Assembly: GCF_000422905.1 (NCBI RefSeq)
Contig: NZ_AUGY01000004.1
Span: 62,001 to 126,000, forward strand
Direction: 5' to 3'
Length of the DNA: 64,000 nucleotides
DNA from: Paenibacillus alginolyticus DSM 5050 = NBRC 15375
GTDB taxonomy: Bacteria; Bacillota; Bacilli; Paenibacillales; NBRC-103111
The translations under genes were made by a program, and so were the position numbers. The notes under the pieces were generated by a model. It made no database searches and had not been told where the DNA came from. It saw only the letters and a list, made by a program, of their open reading frames with translations. This document shows positions 25,521-36,100 of this stretch, piece after piece (position 1 is the stretch's first letter; each line of letters begins with the position of its first letter).

Positions 25521-28337
25521 ATGGGCTTGCGAACAGGTAAAATAATTAAATTCTTAGCGTTAACTTTGGTGTTTTCCTTAAGTTTTACTTCATTGTCTGC
25601 CGTTAGAAGCACAAAAGCATATGCACTTGCTTCGTCAAATGAAGATACTGCCAAGAAAGCAATAAATGCAAAGTCAAATGCAGACACGGCCATAGAGGCA
25701 TTCAACGCAAAATTTTGGGATAGCAATGCAAAGTATTATTGGACGAACTCTAATCACGGCGGTGAGTATCAAGGCTTTTGGGTCGAGGCTGAACTTTGGG
25801 AAATGGTCATGGATGCATATGTTCATACATCCAATGCTGAACTGAAAGCAAAGCTTCGAACTCAGATTGATGATATATTTGATGGTACGGTAGCAAAATA
25901 CGGAACAGACTGGACTAATAATCATTTTAATGATGACATCATGTGGTGGGCGATGGCAAGCGCAAGGGCATACGAAATCACGAAAGAACAAAGATATTTG
26001 GATAAGGCAAAGTATTATTTTGACTTTGTATATAATACGCAGTGGGATGACAGCTTTGCAAATGGAGGTATCTGGTGGATGAATAGCGAGCATACCACCA
26101 AGAATGCTTGCATCAATTTTCCGGCAGCTGAAGCAGCCGTTTATCTTTATAACATGACTAAAGATAATCACTATCTGGATGCAACTGCTCGTATATATAG
26201 ATGGGGTAAAACGATGCTTACAGATGGCAATGGAAAAGTTTTTGACCGTATAGAACTTGAAAAAGGTACTGTCCCGGATGCAACGCATTACAATCAGGGT
26301 ACTTTCATTGGCGCTGCAGTAGGACTGTACAAAATAACCGGAAATACCGTATATCTTGATGATGCGGTGAAAGCAGCGAAATTTACCCAAACTCATTTGG
26401 TAGATGTAAATCATTTGTTGAATTATGAAGGACCAAATGGGGACTTAAAGGGTGGGAAAACAATTTTAGTTCGCAATTTGGCTTATCTTCAAAAGACATT
26501 AAACGGCAAGGACGGAAAAACCTACAAGCCGTTTAGCAAAGACTTTAATTACTGGCTTGCTTTCAATACTCAAATGGCCTGGAATCATAGAAATGCAGAT
26601 CATATTGTGGATGGAAATTGGGCAGGTCAACTGCTTTCCGGAACTTATGAATCCTGGTCATCAGCCGCTGCTGTTGAAGCCTTAGCTGTTTTATCACAGG
26701 ACGAATCCAAGGATGTTGTTTTAAACTTTGCAGCTAAAAATCCTTTCAATAAAATAGAAGCAGAAAGCTATAATATCGGTACTGGATTTATTATGGAAGG
26801 CAGTATAGAAGGAACGCTGCAATTGGGTGGAATTCAGCCTGGACACTATGCAGCATATAAAAATGTAGATTTTGGATCCACTGGTGCAGCAGGGTTTATT
26901 GCTAGAGCAGCAAGCGGAACAGGCGGGGGGAACATAGAAGTCAGATTGGATTCATTAAATGGTGCAAAAGTCGGTACCTTAAACGTAACAGGAACGGGCG
27001 GTTGGAATAACTATTCAGATGCTGTTACAGTTCTTAAGGATGATCAGGGAAATCCGAGCACTGTTACAGGAATCCATGATCTATATCTCGTCTTCACCAA
27101 AACGCAAGATCAATATTTATTTAATTTAAATTGGTTTAAATTCACCACAACGGATCCAACCAAAACAGATGCATATACAAGGCTGAAAGCCGGTAATTAT
27201 GATAGCAGTTCAGGTCTTAGTAAAAATGCGGACTGGGGATTTGTAGACGGCATTAAAAATAACGCTTACGCATCCTACAAAGGAATTGACTTTGGAACAG
27301 GTGCTGCAGGAGTTACTGCTCACGTAACAAGCGGCAATCAAGGCGGCACGATTGAAGTGAAGTTAGACAGTTTGGACGGTCCAACCGCAGGTGTTATTGA
27401 AATTCCGGCATTAGGTAGTTGGGATAACTGGGTTGACATTATGGCGACTATAGATGATACCAAAGCAGTAGGTGTTCATGATGTTTATCTGGTGTTTCAT
27501 GGAACAAATGGAAGTGACTCACCCTGCAATTTGGATTGGTTCTCTTTTACAACAGTAAAGGGCAAAGCAAGAGATGCGTATGGAAAATTAGAGGCTGAAA
27601 ACTATACCAGTGGTGTAGGCTTCGGTAGCGAAAATGGTGGAGGTCAAACGTACTTAGCTGGAATATACGGTCCCAATAACCCTTATGCGATGTACAACTA
27701 TATAGACTTTGGAAGTATAAGCCCATCTAAATTCTATGTCAATGCTGCAAGCGACACAAGCGGAGGAACTATAGAGGTAAGATTAGATAGCATGAATGGC
27801 CCCGTTGTAGTAACAGATGCCGTGTATGGAACTGGCGGTTGGCAGAATTTCAAGGTGTTCTCGGCGGATGTAACAACTCCTGTAACCGGAAAGCATATCG
27901 TATTCATGTTATTTAAAGGAGGAGATTGGCTATATAACTTTGATAAATTCACTTTCGGTGACCCAGCTGTATTTACAGCGCCAACTACACCACCTGTGCC
28001 TGTGAAAGACAATGTGCCTCCGGGAGAGGTAGAAAATGTTCTGGTGATTAAAGGAAATGACAAAATGGAATTGTATTGGGATGGTCCATATGATATTGAT
28101 GGTCAAAAGGTGCAAATCACTCTATTAAACAATGGACAACAGGTTGGAAGCGTAATAGAAGTTAATCGAGGAATACAAACTGCTGTTATATCAGGAATTG
28201 AAAAGGATAATAAGCACTATAAAATCTTAATAAAGACAGTAGATACGTCAGGAAATGTATCAAAAGGAATAACTGTAAATAGTAATAAATTCCCTTTTGA
28301 TAAAAGTGGAAATTCTGAAATAGAGTTGGAAAATTAG
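25521..28337 (+). CDS. Secreted GH76 endo-alpha-1,6-mannanase with three CBM6-like modules
   Basis: ATG 25521 is eight bases after AAGGGAGG; ATG 25515 is too close. 938 residues. A Sec signal spans about 1-37 (cleavage near KAYALAS). The GH76 domain, about 50-395, has NNHFNDDIMWWAMA with the catalytic aspartate pair D138-D139. Three carbohydrate-binding-like modules follow (about 413-550, 553-690, 692-820), each opening like F/Y-x-K-x-EAENY and ending LNWFKFT, LDWFSFT or FDKFTFG, a CBM6 pattern. The C-terminus is FN3-like (PPGEVENVLVIKGNDKMELYWDG). GH76 cuts the alpha-1,6 backbone of yeast mannan outside the cell. There is no anchor, so it is probably released. Confidence 0.93.
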   Translation: MGLRTGKIIKFLALTLVFSLSFTSLSAVRSTKAYALASSNEDTAKKAINAKSNADTAIEAFNAKFWDSNAKYYWTNSNHGGEYQGFWVEAELWEMVMDAYVHTSNAELKAKLRTQIDDIFDGTVAKYGTDWTNNHFNDDIMWWAMASARAYEITKEQRYLDKAKYYFDFVYNTQWDDSFANGGIWWMNSEHTTKNACINFPAAEAAVYLYNMTKDNHYLDATARIYRWGKTMLTDGNGKVFDRIELEKGTVPDATHYNQGTFIGAAVGLYKITGNTVYLDDAVKAAKFTQTHLVDVNHLLNYEGPNGDLKGGKTILVRNLAYLQKTLNGKDGKTYKPFSKDFNYWLAFNTQMAWNHRNADHIVDGNWAGQLLSGTYESWSSAAAVEALAVLSQDESKDVVLNFAAKNPFNKIEAESYNIGTGFIMEGSIEGTLQLGGIQPGHYAAYKNVDFGSTGAAGFIARAASGTGGGNIEVRLDSLNGAKVGTLNVTGTGGWNNYSDAVTVLKDDQGNPSTVTGIHDLYLVFTKTQDQYLFNLNWFKFTTTDPTKTDAYTRLKAGNYDSSSGLSKNADWGFVDGIKNNAYASYKGIDFGTGAAGVTAHVTSGNQGGTIEVKLDSLDGPTAGVIEIPALGSWDNWVDIMATIDDTKAVGVHDVYLVFHGTNGSDSPCNLDWFSFTTVKGKARDAYGKLEAENYTSGVGFGSENGGGQTYLAGIYGPNNPYAMYNYIDFGSISPSKFYVNAASDTSGGTIEVRLDSMNGPVVVTDAVYGTGGWQNFKVFSADVTTPVTGKHIVFMLFKGGDWLYNFDKFTFGDPAVFTAPTTPPVPVKDNVPPGEVENVLVIKGNDKMELYWDGPYDIDGQKVQITLLNNGQQVGSVIEVNRGIQTAVISGIEKDNKHYKILIKTVDTSGNVSKGITVNSNKFPFDKSGNSEIELEN

Positions 28338-28453
28338 GAGATAAGTCGGCAATAAAACCGTTAAAGATAAGCCTAAGCGATTCTGAATACTGCTGCTGAA
28401 TCGCTAATAAATGACTGGCAGAAAACCAGCTCAAAATAGAATAAATCTTATTA

Positions 28454-28485
28454 TTTAACCTCACAGTTTAAACTGTGAGGTTAAA
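28454..28485. repeat. 32-bp perfect palindrome after the mannan operon
   Basis: The two 16-base arms (arm TTTAACCTCACAGTTT) are exact complements with no loop. It lies about 115 bases after the GH76 stop and could stop transcription in either direction or extrude as a cruciform, but no T run follows. A weaker hairpin (GCGATTC with GAATCGC, about 28378-28405) precedes it. Confidence 0.75.
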
Positions 28486-28607
28486 TTCGTCAGACACGAT
28501 AAGATTGAACCAGAAATAGAAAGTTTGCCATCTACAAGTCGGTAACGACCATCTATATAATGGACAACAAACACATGGCAGAGGTGGGGGATATCTCTCT
28601 TAGAGCA

Positions 28608-29190
28608 AACCGTTCGTCATTCGGCTGTGGAACCACCTTAAGATGCCCTCTGCATGTTGCTTGATCGTCTTGGCCAAATGTAACATGGGCACAAGCTTCG
28701 AACGGGTCGCCCAGCCGATCCATTCCCGCAGATAAACATCCGCTAAAATATGCGGAGTCGTCCACAGATCTTGCAGAGCCAGTCTAAGACGGTACGCCCG
28801 CCCTGTCTGCAGGTTGCTGTCCCTCAGGCGCAGCAAGGTTTCCTTTTGCTCGGCATTGAGATTGGTTTCGTTCTTTAACCAGATATATTTCGTACGCTTC
28901 AGTTCAGGTTCTTGTTTTTGCTCCCCAATTCGCACTACATCCACGCTTCGCCGACTAGCTTCATCACATGGAATTTATCAAACGTAATCTCGTCGTCAGG
29001 AAAGTACTTTTCAACACCGCTGATAAAGCAGGCGACATAACGCAGCAAACTTCTTTAATCTGCTTTACAGCGGCGCCTTTTGCGATGATATGCATCTTGA
29101 AACGTTCGAGCGTGTCCATCCCTTTGCCTTCGGTGGCAAACAGGACTGTTTTACGATCCACGTCTACGAACAGGGTAATGTAGCGATGTC
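28608..29190 (-). pseudogene. ISL3-family transposase fragment, frameshifted
   Basis: Minus strand, reading RYITLFVDVDRKTVLFATEG near 29190, then KGMDTLERFKMHIIAKGAAV, the DDE_Tnp_ISL3 catalytic core. At about 29030 one T is missing (SPALSA where AFISG is expected); the neighbouring frame continues GVEKYFPDDEITFDKFHVMK, then KYIWLKNETNLNAEQKETLL and RAYRLRLALQDLW. It ends RWFHSRMTNGLL at an in-frame TAA where family members continue with LEG. The N-terminal zinc-finger/HTH half is missing. It is dead and lies between the mannan and xylan loci. Confidence 0.85.
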
Positions 29191-29460
29191 GGGAGCGGGA
29201 GGACTTGTCAGAGAAATAGCACCAAGTTATTTTGCCAATGGAGATTTTACTGGAAGCTTCTTCTATATTGACGTGAATGAAACACCGCTTAAAGTCAAAA
29301 ATCTATATGCCTCAAAAGCTTATGAGCAGTATGTAAATAAAACAAGAGAATGGTACAAAATAGGCTGCTTGAAGGACAGCTCTTTTTCTTTTTTTTATAA
29401 CTGCCTCCATTTTGAGCTCATAAAAAGATTATTACTACAGTAAATAGAAATGTGCCCTCA
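29191..29460. other. Possible C-terminal gene remnant, unrecognised
   Basis: On the plus strand an open stretch reads GGLVREIAPSYFANGDFTGS and FFYIDVNETPLKVKNLYASK, ending near 29350. It looks protein-like (aromatic-rich, regular beta-strand spacing) but I do not recognise a family. It has no start of its own, being continuous with the reverse strand of the ISL3 fragment. It may be the end of a gene interrupted by that element. Confidence 0.3.
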
Positions 29461-29490
29461 TTGTTGGTACCTCTCACTAAAACCTATAAT
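29461..29490 (+). promoter_or_regulatory. Likely promoter of the xylan-locus importer
   Basis: -35 TTGTTG (29461-29466), 18-bp spacer, perfect -10 TATAAT (29485-29490), 38 bases before the permease start at 29529. Confidence 0.55.
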
Positions 29491-29528
29491 TAACACAGAA
29501 GACAAATAGATAGTGTAGGTGAGAGCAT

Positions 29529-30491
29529 ATGAAATCCGCTACTCTGAATGAGTCGGTTGTAGAGCGGTCAAGCATCGAATTGAAGAAGAAAGGTTGGAAG
29601 AGGTATATCATACAGCACAGGGCTTTTTATATTATGCTGATTCCTGGGCTGCTGTATTTCCTCGTGTTTAAGTATTTGCCTTTAGCGGCGAGCTTCATTG
29701 CTTTTCAGGATTACAACATCTTTAAAGGTTTTACAGGTAGTGAATGGGTGGGTTTCAAATGGTTCGAGCAGCTGTTCACGTATGATAAATTCGGACGACT
29801 TCTCCGAAATACGCTGTTAATCAGTTTATACCAAATCGTTTTTGCTTTCCCTCTTCCTATCCTTTTGGCAGTCATGTTAAATGAAGTACGCACGATGGCG
29901 TTCAAACGAATCACACAAACGGTGCTGTATTTACCTCACTTTTTGTCATGGACCATCGTTTTCGGATTAACGTATATGATGCTTTCCCCGACACAGGGTT
30001 TAGTAAACCATATCATTTCCTCGTTTAACGGTGAAACGATCGCGTATCTTCAGAAGCCGGCATACTTCCGTTCTATCATTATCGTATCAGGTATCTGGAA
30101 GGAAATGGGCTGGAACGCTATCATTTTCATCGCAGCGCTTGCTGGAATTAACCCGTCGTTATATGAAGCTGCGAAAATGGATGGGGCCAATCGTTGGAAG
30201 CAGTTTTTACATATCTCGGTGCCAGGACTGCTACCGGCCATCATGATCCTGTTGATGCTGAAAACCGGACACATCATGGATTCGGGCTTTGAACAAATTT
30301 ATCAGTTCCTAAATCCGGCTACGTTTGAGACAGGTGATGTGTTGGATACCTACACGTATCGGGCGGGAATCCTGCAAGGTCAATACAGCATTACGACGGC
30401 AATCGGATTATTTAAATCCGTCATTGGTTTTCTCTTATTAATCATTGCGAACCGTGTGAGTAAATGGACAACCGGTGAAGGGCTATATTAA
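29529..30491 (+). CDS. Sugar ABC transporter permease, LplB type
   Basis: 320 residues; ATG 29529 follows GTAGGTGAGAG. After a charged N-terminus comes HRAFYIMLIPGLLYFLVFKYLPLAASFIAF, the LplB-type first helix. The coupling loop is YEAAKMDGANRWKQFLHISVPGLLP. It is the first gene of an importer that leads directly into the GH10 xylanase gene, so the cargo is likely a xylo-oligosaccharide, perhaps carrying glucuronic acid as in the LplABC-like aldouronate importers of xylan-degrading Paenibacillus. Confidence 0.93.
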   Translation: MKSATLNESVVERSSIELKKKGWKRYIIQHRAFYIMLIPGLLYFLVFKYLPLAASFIAFQDYNIFKGFTGSEWVGFKWFEQLFTYDKFGRLLRNTLLISLYQIVFAFPLPILLAVMLNEVRTMAFKRITQTVLYLPHFLSWTIVFGLTYMMLSPTQGLVNHIISSFNGETIAYLQKPAYFRSIIIVSGIWKEMGWNAIIFIAALAGINPSLYEAAKMDGANRWKQFLHISVPGLLPAIMILLMLKTGHIMDSGFEQIYQFLNPATFETGDVLDTYTYRAGILQGQYSITTAIGLFKSVIGFLLLIIANRVSKWTTGEGLY

Positions 30492-30506
30492 AGGGGCGAT
30501 ACGACT

Positions 30507-31388
30507 ATGAAAATCAAACGAACACCGGGTGAAATCGCATTTGATACGGTGAATGCACTACTCTTACTGCTCTTTTGCGCAGCTGTTGCAATCCCGTTAA
30601 TGAATGTCATTGCGGGCTCACTTAGCTCAAATGAAGCCATTATTCATGCCAAGGTGGCACTTTGGCCAGTAGGCTTTAATCTGCACAACTACGACTTTGT
30701 CATCCGCAATGCTGTGTTTTGGAAGTCGTTTGGGGTTACGATTCAAATTGTCGTGATTGGGACAGCGATTAATATGATCCTCACGATCCTCACGTCCTAT
30801 CCGCTATCCAAAGGATGGCTAGGCGGTCGAAAGGTCATTCTTCTCTTTATCATTTTCACGATGATCTTTCAGGCTCCGATGGTCCCGATGTATATCCTTG
30901 TCAAAAGCCTTGGCTTGCTAAATAGTATCTGGTCACTCATTATCCCGGGTGCACTCAGCGCCTTCAATATGATGCTGTGCATCACCTTCATGAGATCCCT
31001 TCCGGAAGAGCTATTTGAAGCAGCAAGAGTGGATGGGATGTCTGAATACCGCATCGTTTGGCGCATTGTTGCTCCTTTATCGATGCCGATCAATGTTACG
31101 CTCATTTTATTTTATGCTGTGGGGCATTGGAATAACTACCTAGGACCCCTCCTGTATATCACAGATCGCAATCTACAGCCCCTGCAATTGTATCTGTACA
31201 AGCTCATTTCGCAATTCGACATGGATTCTGCTGGGGGTCAATCGGTGTTGGAACTCTCAACGTCCATTACGCCTCAAGGGTTGCAAATGGCTACGATTGT
31301 GATCGCAACGATCCCGATTATTGTCATTTATCCATTTTTACAAAAGCATTTCATCAAAGGGGCACTCTTGGGTTCGGTTAAGGAATAA
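30507..31388 (+). CDS. Sugar ABC transporter permease, LplC/YtcP type
   Basis: 293 residues, ATG 30507, 15 bp after the partner permease. The first helix is LLLLFCAAVAIPLMNVIAGSLSS, the coupling loop LFEAARVDGMSEYRIVWRIVAPLSMP, and the end FLQKHFIKGALLGSVKE is the LplC family signature. Second half of the putative aldouronate or xylo-oligosaccharide channel. Confidence 0.93.
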   Translation: MKIKRTPGEIAFDTVNALLLLLFCAAVAIPLMNVIAGSLSSNEAIIHAKVALWPVGFNLHNYDFVIRNAVFWKSFGVTIQIVVIGTAINMILTILTSYPLSKGWLGGRKVILLFIIFTMIFQAPMVPMYILVKSLGLLNSIWSLIIPGALSAFNMMLCITFMRSLPEELFEAARVDGMSEYRIVWRIVAPLSMPINVTLILFYAVGHWNNYLGPLLYITDRNLQPLQLYLYKLISQFDMDSAGGQSVLELSTSITPQGLQMATIVIATIPIIVIYPFLQKHFIKGALLGSVKE

Positions 31389-31515
31389 GAAAGTTGTTGT
31401 CGAATTGGAAACGAGATTCCATTGGGAGGTGGATCAATTTATATCCCAAATTAGACCAGATGATAAGTAAGAAAGAACTATTTTATAATGTAGATAACTA
31501 GGGAGGTTTTATTCG

Positions 31516-33075
31516 ATGAAAGTTTCATTTACCAAATTGGTTACGTTAGTATGCGTTGTATGTCTAGCGGGTGCAACAGCAGCCTGCTCCTCAGGTAAGA
31601 GCTCCACAACACAAACCTCTACGACGCCTGCTGCTAGTCAAAGCGCGACACCGGCAGCACCGGAGAAGATTAACTTATTCGTCTCGAATAACGCGCAACA
31701 GATTCCAGCCGGTAAGTCCATGGATCTGGCGACAGTTAAATATCTCGCACAAAAAACAAATACAGATCTGAATATCACCTTTTTACCTCATGAAAATTAC
31801 ATGGACCAGCTCAAACTGAAGTTTGCTTCTGGGGACATTCCTGACGTTCATATGGTCTGGGGCATTGAGACCTCTGATCTTGTCATCAATGGTTTAGCAC
31901 TGGATTTGAAGCCGTTAATCGATAAATACGGTCCGAATTTGAAGAAAAACATCCCACAATCAGCATGGGACGCTGTTACTCTTAACGGTAAAATTCTGGC
32001 TATTCCACAATTGGCGCAAGGGAATGCACCTGCTGAGCGAGTGATATATGTGCGTAAGGATTGGATGGATAAGCTTGGAATCAAGGAGCCGAAGACGTCT
32101 GATGAGTTTTTAGATATGCTGCGTGCTTTCCGGGATAAGGATCCGAACGGGAACGGCAAGAAGGATGAAGTTCCATTTGCTTCCCGCGAGAAATTTGAGT
32201 GGGCCGATAATATTTTCGGGATGTATGGGGTCAATCTGGATTCCAACACGCTGTACAATAATGAGGTTATGCCTGGTTATGTGAGTCCGAATATGAAGAA
32301 AGCCTTGGGCATGCTCAGAACCATGTACGCCGAGAAGCTGATCGACAATGAATTTCTTACTAATACGCGGGCTATTTGGGATCAAAAAATCAAGTCCGAT
32401 CTTGTTGGCTCATGGAACCATGTCGTATTTGGGATCTGGGATCCTTGGCAAAAAGAGCTTAGCAAATTGCTCCCTGATAAAAAACCAAACGTAGTCGCAA
32501 TCACGACACCAAGAGGCGTAGGTTATGATGGTCAATTAGGACGTGTTGAGAGGCCTGTATTAAAAACGTTTGTCGTAAATAAAGACATGAAGCATCCGGA
32601 AGCTGTTGTTAAAATGTTCGATTGGCTCGTTTCGGATGAAGGCCAGATGTTTACCGAGCTTGGGATTGAAGGGCAATCCTTCACGAAAGATGGCAGCGCC
32701 ATTAAGTATAGTGCAGACAAGGACCCTGATGTGAAATGGCGTTCTGCTGTGTTCCAAATGCACGGCTTTAATGAACAAGCACAGAAGGTATTAATCAGTA
32801 ACGATGAAGCCTACAACAAACTCATTACAACGATTGAAACATCCCGTAAAGAAGGTATTACGAATCCAACCGCAGGGATGCCGCCTTCCGAAACATTGAC
32901 GAAGAATGCGGATCTTGGCTATAAAGGTTCCTTCCAAGAGGCAGCAGCCAAAATTATTCTGGGCGAAAAACCGCTCGACTACTTTGATGAATACGTAGCT
33001 TCCTGGAAAAAGCAAGGTGGAGACAAAGCGATTAAGGAACTAACAGACTGGTACAACGCGAACCGTAAGAAGTAA
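31516..33075 (+). CDS. Sugar-binding lipoprotein of the xylan importer (LplA/LipO type)
   Basis: 519 residues; ATG 31516 follows AGGGAGG. The signal ends AATAAC with the lipid cysteine near residue 24, followed by a Ser/Thr/Ala-rich linker. The mature domain (YLAQKTNTDLNITFLPHENY, VIYVRKDWMDKLGIKEPKTS) is typical of binding proteins partnered with LplB/LplC permeases. The segment DKDPNGNGKKDEVPF is a calcium-loop-like motif found in this family. A terminator follows, so the xylanase behind it probably has its own promoter or depends on read-through. Confidence 0.92.
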   Translation: MKVSFTKLVTLVCVVCLAGATAACSSGKSSTTQTSTTPAASQSATPAAPEKINLFVSNNAQQIPAGKSMDLATVKYLAQKTNTDLNITFLPHENYMDQLKLKFASGDIPDVHMVWGIETSDLVINGLALDLKPLIDKYGPNLKKNIPQSAWDAVTLNGKILAIPQLAQGNAPAERVIYVRKDWMDKLGIKEPKTSDEFLDMLRAFRDKDPNGNGKKDEVPFASREKFEWADNIFGMYGVNLDSNTLYNNEVMPGYVSPNMKKALGMLRTMYAEKLIDNEFLTNTRAIWDQKIKSDLVGSWNHVVFGIWDPWQKELSKLLPDKKPNVVAITTPRGVGYDGQLGRVERPVLKTFVVNKDMKHPEAVVKMFDWLVSDEGQMFTELGIEGQSFTKDGSAIKYSADKDPDVKWRSAVFQMHGFNEQAQKVLISNDEAYNKLITTIETSRKEGITNPTAGMPPSETLTKNADLGYKGSFQEAAAKIILGEKPLDYFDEYVASWKKQGGDKAIKELTDWYNANRKK

Positions 33076-33093
33076 GTTAGTCGCTAGATTCAC

Positions 33094-33138
33094 GCCCATC
33101 TGAAGCAAAGCTTTCTCGCGCTCAGGTGGGCACTCTTT
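33094..33138 (+). terminator. Terminator between the importer operon and the GH10 xylanase
   Basis: A 10-bp stem (33094-33103 with 33122-33131, one G-T pair) with a GC-rich loop is followed by ACTCTTTT. It starts 19 bases after the binding-protein stop. Confidence 0.8.
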
Positions 33139-33158
33139 TAGGTTAGTTCGAAGGAAGG

Positions 33159-36100
33159 ATGAGGAAAGTGAAGATGAAAATGGGTAGATTACTCTCTCTC
33201 CTGTTGATTGGTGCGTTGCTGATTGTACCGTTCCAATCTCATATCGCTCTAGCGCAAGCGCTGACGGAAGAACAGTTAGGTCAACTGTCTGGCAGTGAAG
33301 TGCTCATATCGGATATCAAAAAGCAGGGAGCAGCACTCAATTCAGAGGCGCCGGCTTATGGTACCGTTGAAACGAAAGTGGTTACTGGCCAATCATTTAC
33401 AGAAGCTTTGCGTTTTGCGACGAATGTAGAGCCATCGGGTACTTATCTTTTGCAATATGTTCTCCCGATTGCGGCACGAATTGAGAAAGATGATGTCATC
33501 CTTGCTACCTTCTATGCCAGGACAATTAGCTCGACGGTGGAAACGGCAGAGGGTAAAGCTTCTTTAGTTATGGAAAAAACAGGGACATGGGAAAAGTCGG
33601 TTAATGAGACGATAGCGATCCCGTCGGTATGGAAGAAGTTCTTTGTACCAATTAAAGCTGCACTGTTGATGGAAGAGAACACACCGCAAGTTACGTTCCG
33701 GCTTGGCTACAAGCCACAGGTTATTGAGATTGCCGATTTAAAAGTCGTTAATTATAAGAAAGCGGTTACAATAGATAATTTACCAAGCACTCCTGTTTAC
33801 TATGCAGGTATGGAGGAGGATGCGCCTTGGCGAGCGGAAGCCAATCAACGTATTGAGCAAATCCGTAAAGGTGATCTAAAAGTCGAAGTTAAGGATGCGG
33901 ATGGACATCCGATCCAGGACGCCGATGTGCATGTCAAGATGACGAAGCATGATTTCAAATTTGGTACAGCTGTGAATAGCACAATGATCTTTGGTACCGA
34001 TCAGAATGCGGCAACTTACCGAACGAAGCTCAAAGAAAATTTCAATTCCGTTGTCATGGAAAATGAAATGAAATGGCCTTGGTGGGAGGCGGATAAAAGT
34101 AGAACAGTTAAGTTGTACAACTGGTTAGGCGAAAATAATTTTGACATCCGAGGTCATGCACTGCTCTGGGATGGCTCAACCCGATTGCCGGCAGATATTC
34201 CTGATCTCCTGAGCGATAAGACTACATTGGAAAAGAGGATCCAAGATCACTTTCACGAGCTTGCAGGCTTCTTCCGAGGAAGATTGTATAACTGGGACGT
34301 GCTGAACGAGCCCGTATTGAACAGCATGATTCGCAGTACCTACGAAGACCAAGGCTCCGTCATGGCGAAGTGGTTCAAGTCAGCCAAAGAAGCTGATCCT
34401 TCGGCTAAATTATATGTAAACGAAACGCAGATTCTTGGTGTAGATGCTCCTGTTATCCAGAATTTCTCCAACATATTGCAATCTATGAAAGATCATGGTG
34501 CGCCCATTAATGGGATCGGTATCCAGGCGCATTTCGGCAGTACGCCAGTTAGTCCAATGGCCTTCTATGATCAAATTACACATTTTACACAGTATGCCCC
34601 AGAAATTGCAATTACTGAGTATGATATGAATACCTCGAGGGAAGATGTGCAAGGGAATTTCACACGAGATATGCTGATGGCTACATTTAGCCATCCGAAT
34701 GTGAAATCGTTTACGATGTGGGGTTTCTGGGACGGCGCTCACTGGCAGAACAATGCACCTCTGTTCCGTAATGACTGGTCCTTGAAGCCTTCTGGGGAGC
34801 AGTGGCACAAGCTGATCTACGAAACATGGTGGACGGATGTTACGGGTAAGACAGATGCATCTGGACAGTACGGCACACGTGGTTTTTATGGTGATTATGA
34901 TATCACAGTAACTCGGAATGGCAACAGTCAGATGGTGAAGACATCCTTACTACAAGGGAAAGATAATAAAGTTTCTATCGTCTGGGGAGAGCCGTCGCAG
35001 GGCGGTGGGAATCCTAGCTTTTTTCCGCTGCCGATTCCAACGCAGACTGCGGACATTACCGCGCCAGTATGGCCATATGGCAGTACCTTTGGAGTTTCAG
35101 AGGCCTCGCCTACTTCAGTCACTTTAAACTGGCCTCATGCACAAGATAACCAGAAGGTTGATGGGTATCTCATTTATAAGGACGGCGATCTGCTAACGCA
35201 GACAACAGCGAATGTCACGAGCTATGACGTTACGGGATTAATACCAGGTCGATCCTATACACTACATGTTGAGGCTTTGGACCAAGCGGGCAATCGTTCG
35301 CTTCCTAGTTCAGACATACAAGCAACGGCAACGTCAGGAACGGACCAGGCTCGTCCTGGTTGGACGAAGGGCTCTTATATTAACGTCGCTGATTTGGGCC
35401 AAACGGGAGCCTCACTTTCTTGGCCTTCCGGCGTCGATAATGACGGAGCAGCGGGCTACCGAATTTATGTGAATGGGCAAATTGCTGGTGATACGATTAT
35501 CCCCAATTTCACGTTGACAGGTTTAATTGAGAATAGTCAGTATACCGTTCGTGTTGAGGCGAAAGATGGAGAGGGGAATTTATCCGCAGGAGGCCCAATT
35601 GTTACTTTCAGGACACTTGGTGTGGCAGATACAACGCCTCCAGCTTGGGCATCATCTTCCCTGCTCAATGAGACGGATACGACTGCGAACAGCGTGAAGT
35701 TAGATTGGAGCGCTGCACAGGATGCGCATGGAGTGACTGCCTATCGTGTGTTTCAAGGCAATCAGGAGCTGGTGACATTGCCAGCCACAACGAAAGACTT
35801 CCTTGTGAATGGATTATCACCAAACACAAGCTTTACCTTTAAGGTTGAAGCTGGAGACGGCAGCAATAATTGGTCACAGTCAGGGCCAACTATAACGTTG
35901 AAAACGAACATAGGCCCAGATGCATCAGCACCGCAGTGGCCAGTGGTCAGGATGCTGACGTATAGTGCTTTAACCGATCATTTGGTCACCTTAAATTGGA
36001 CGCCAGCTAAGGATAACATCGGTGTTTCAGGTTATAGGGTATATCAAAATAATACGGTTATTGCGGATGTGTATGGGGATGTGCAGAGCTATGCGGTAAC

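Noticed and set aside
28553..28765. Separate small gene on the minus strand
   Set aside because: It is an alternative frame over the end of the ISL3 transposase fragment.
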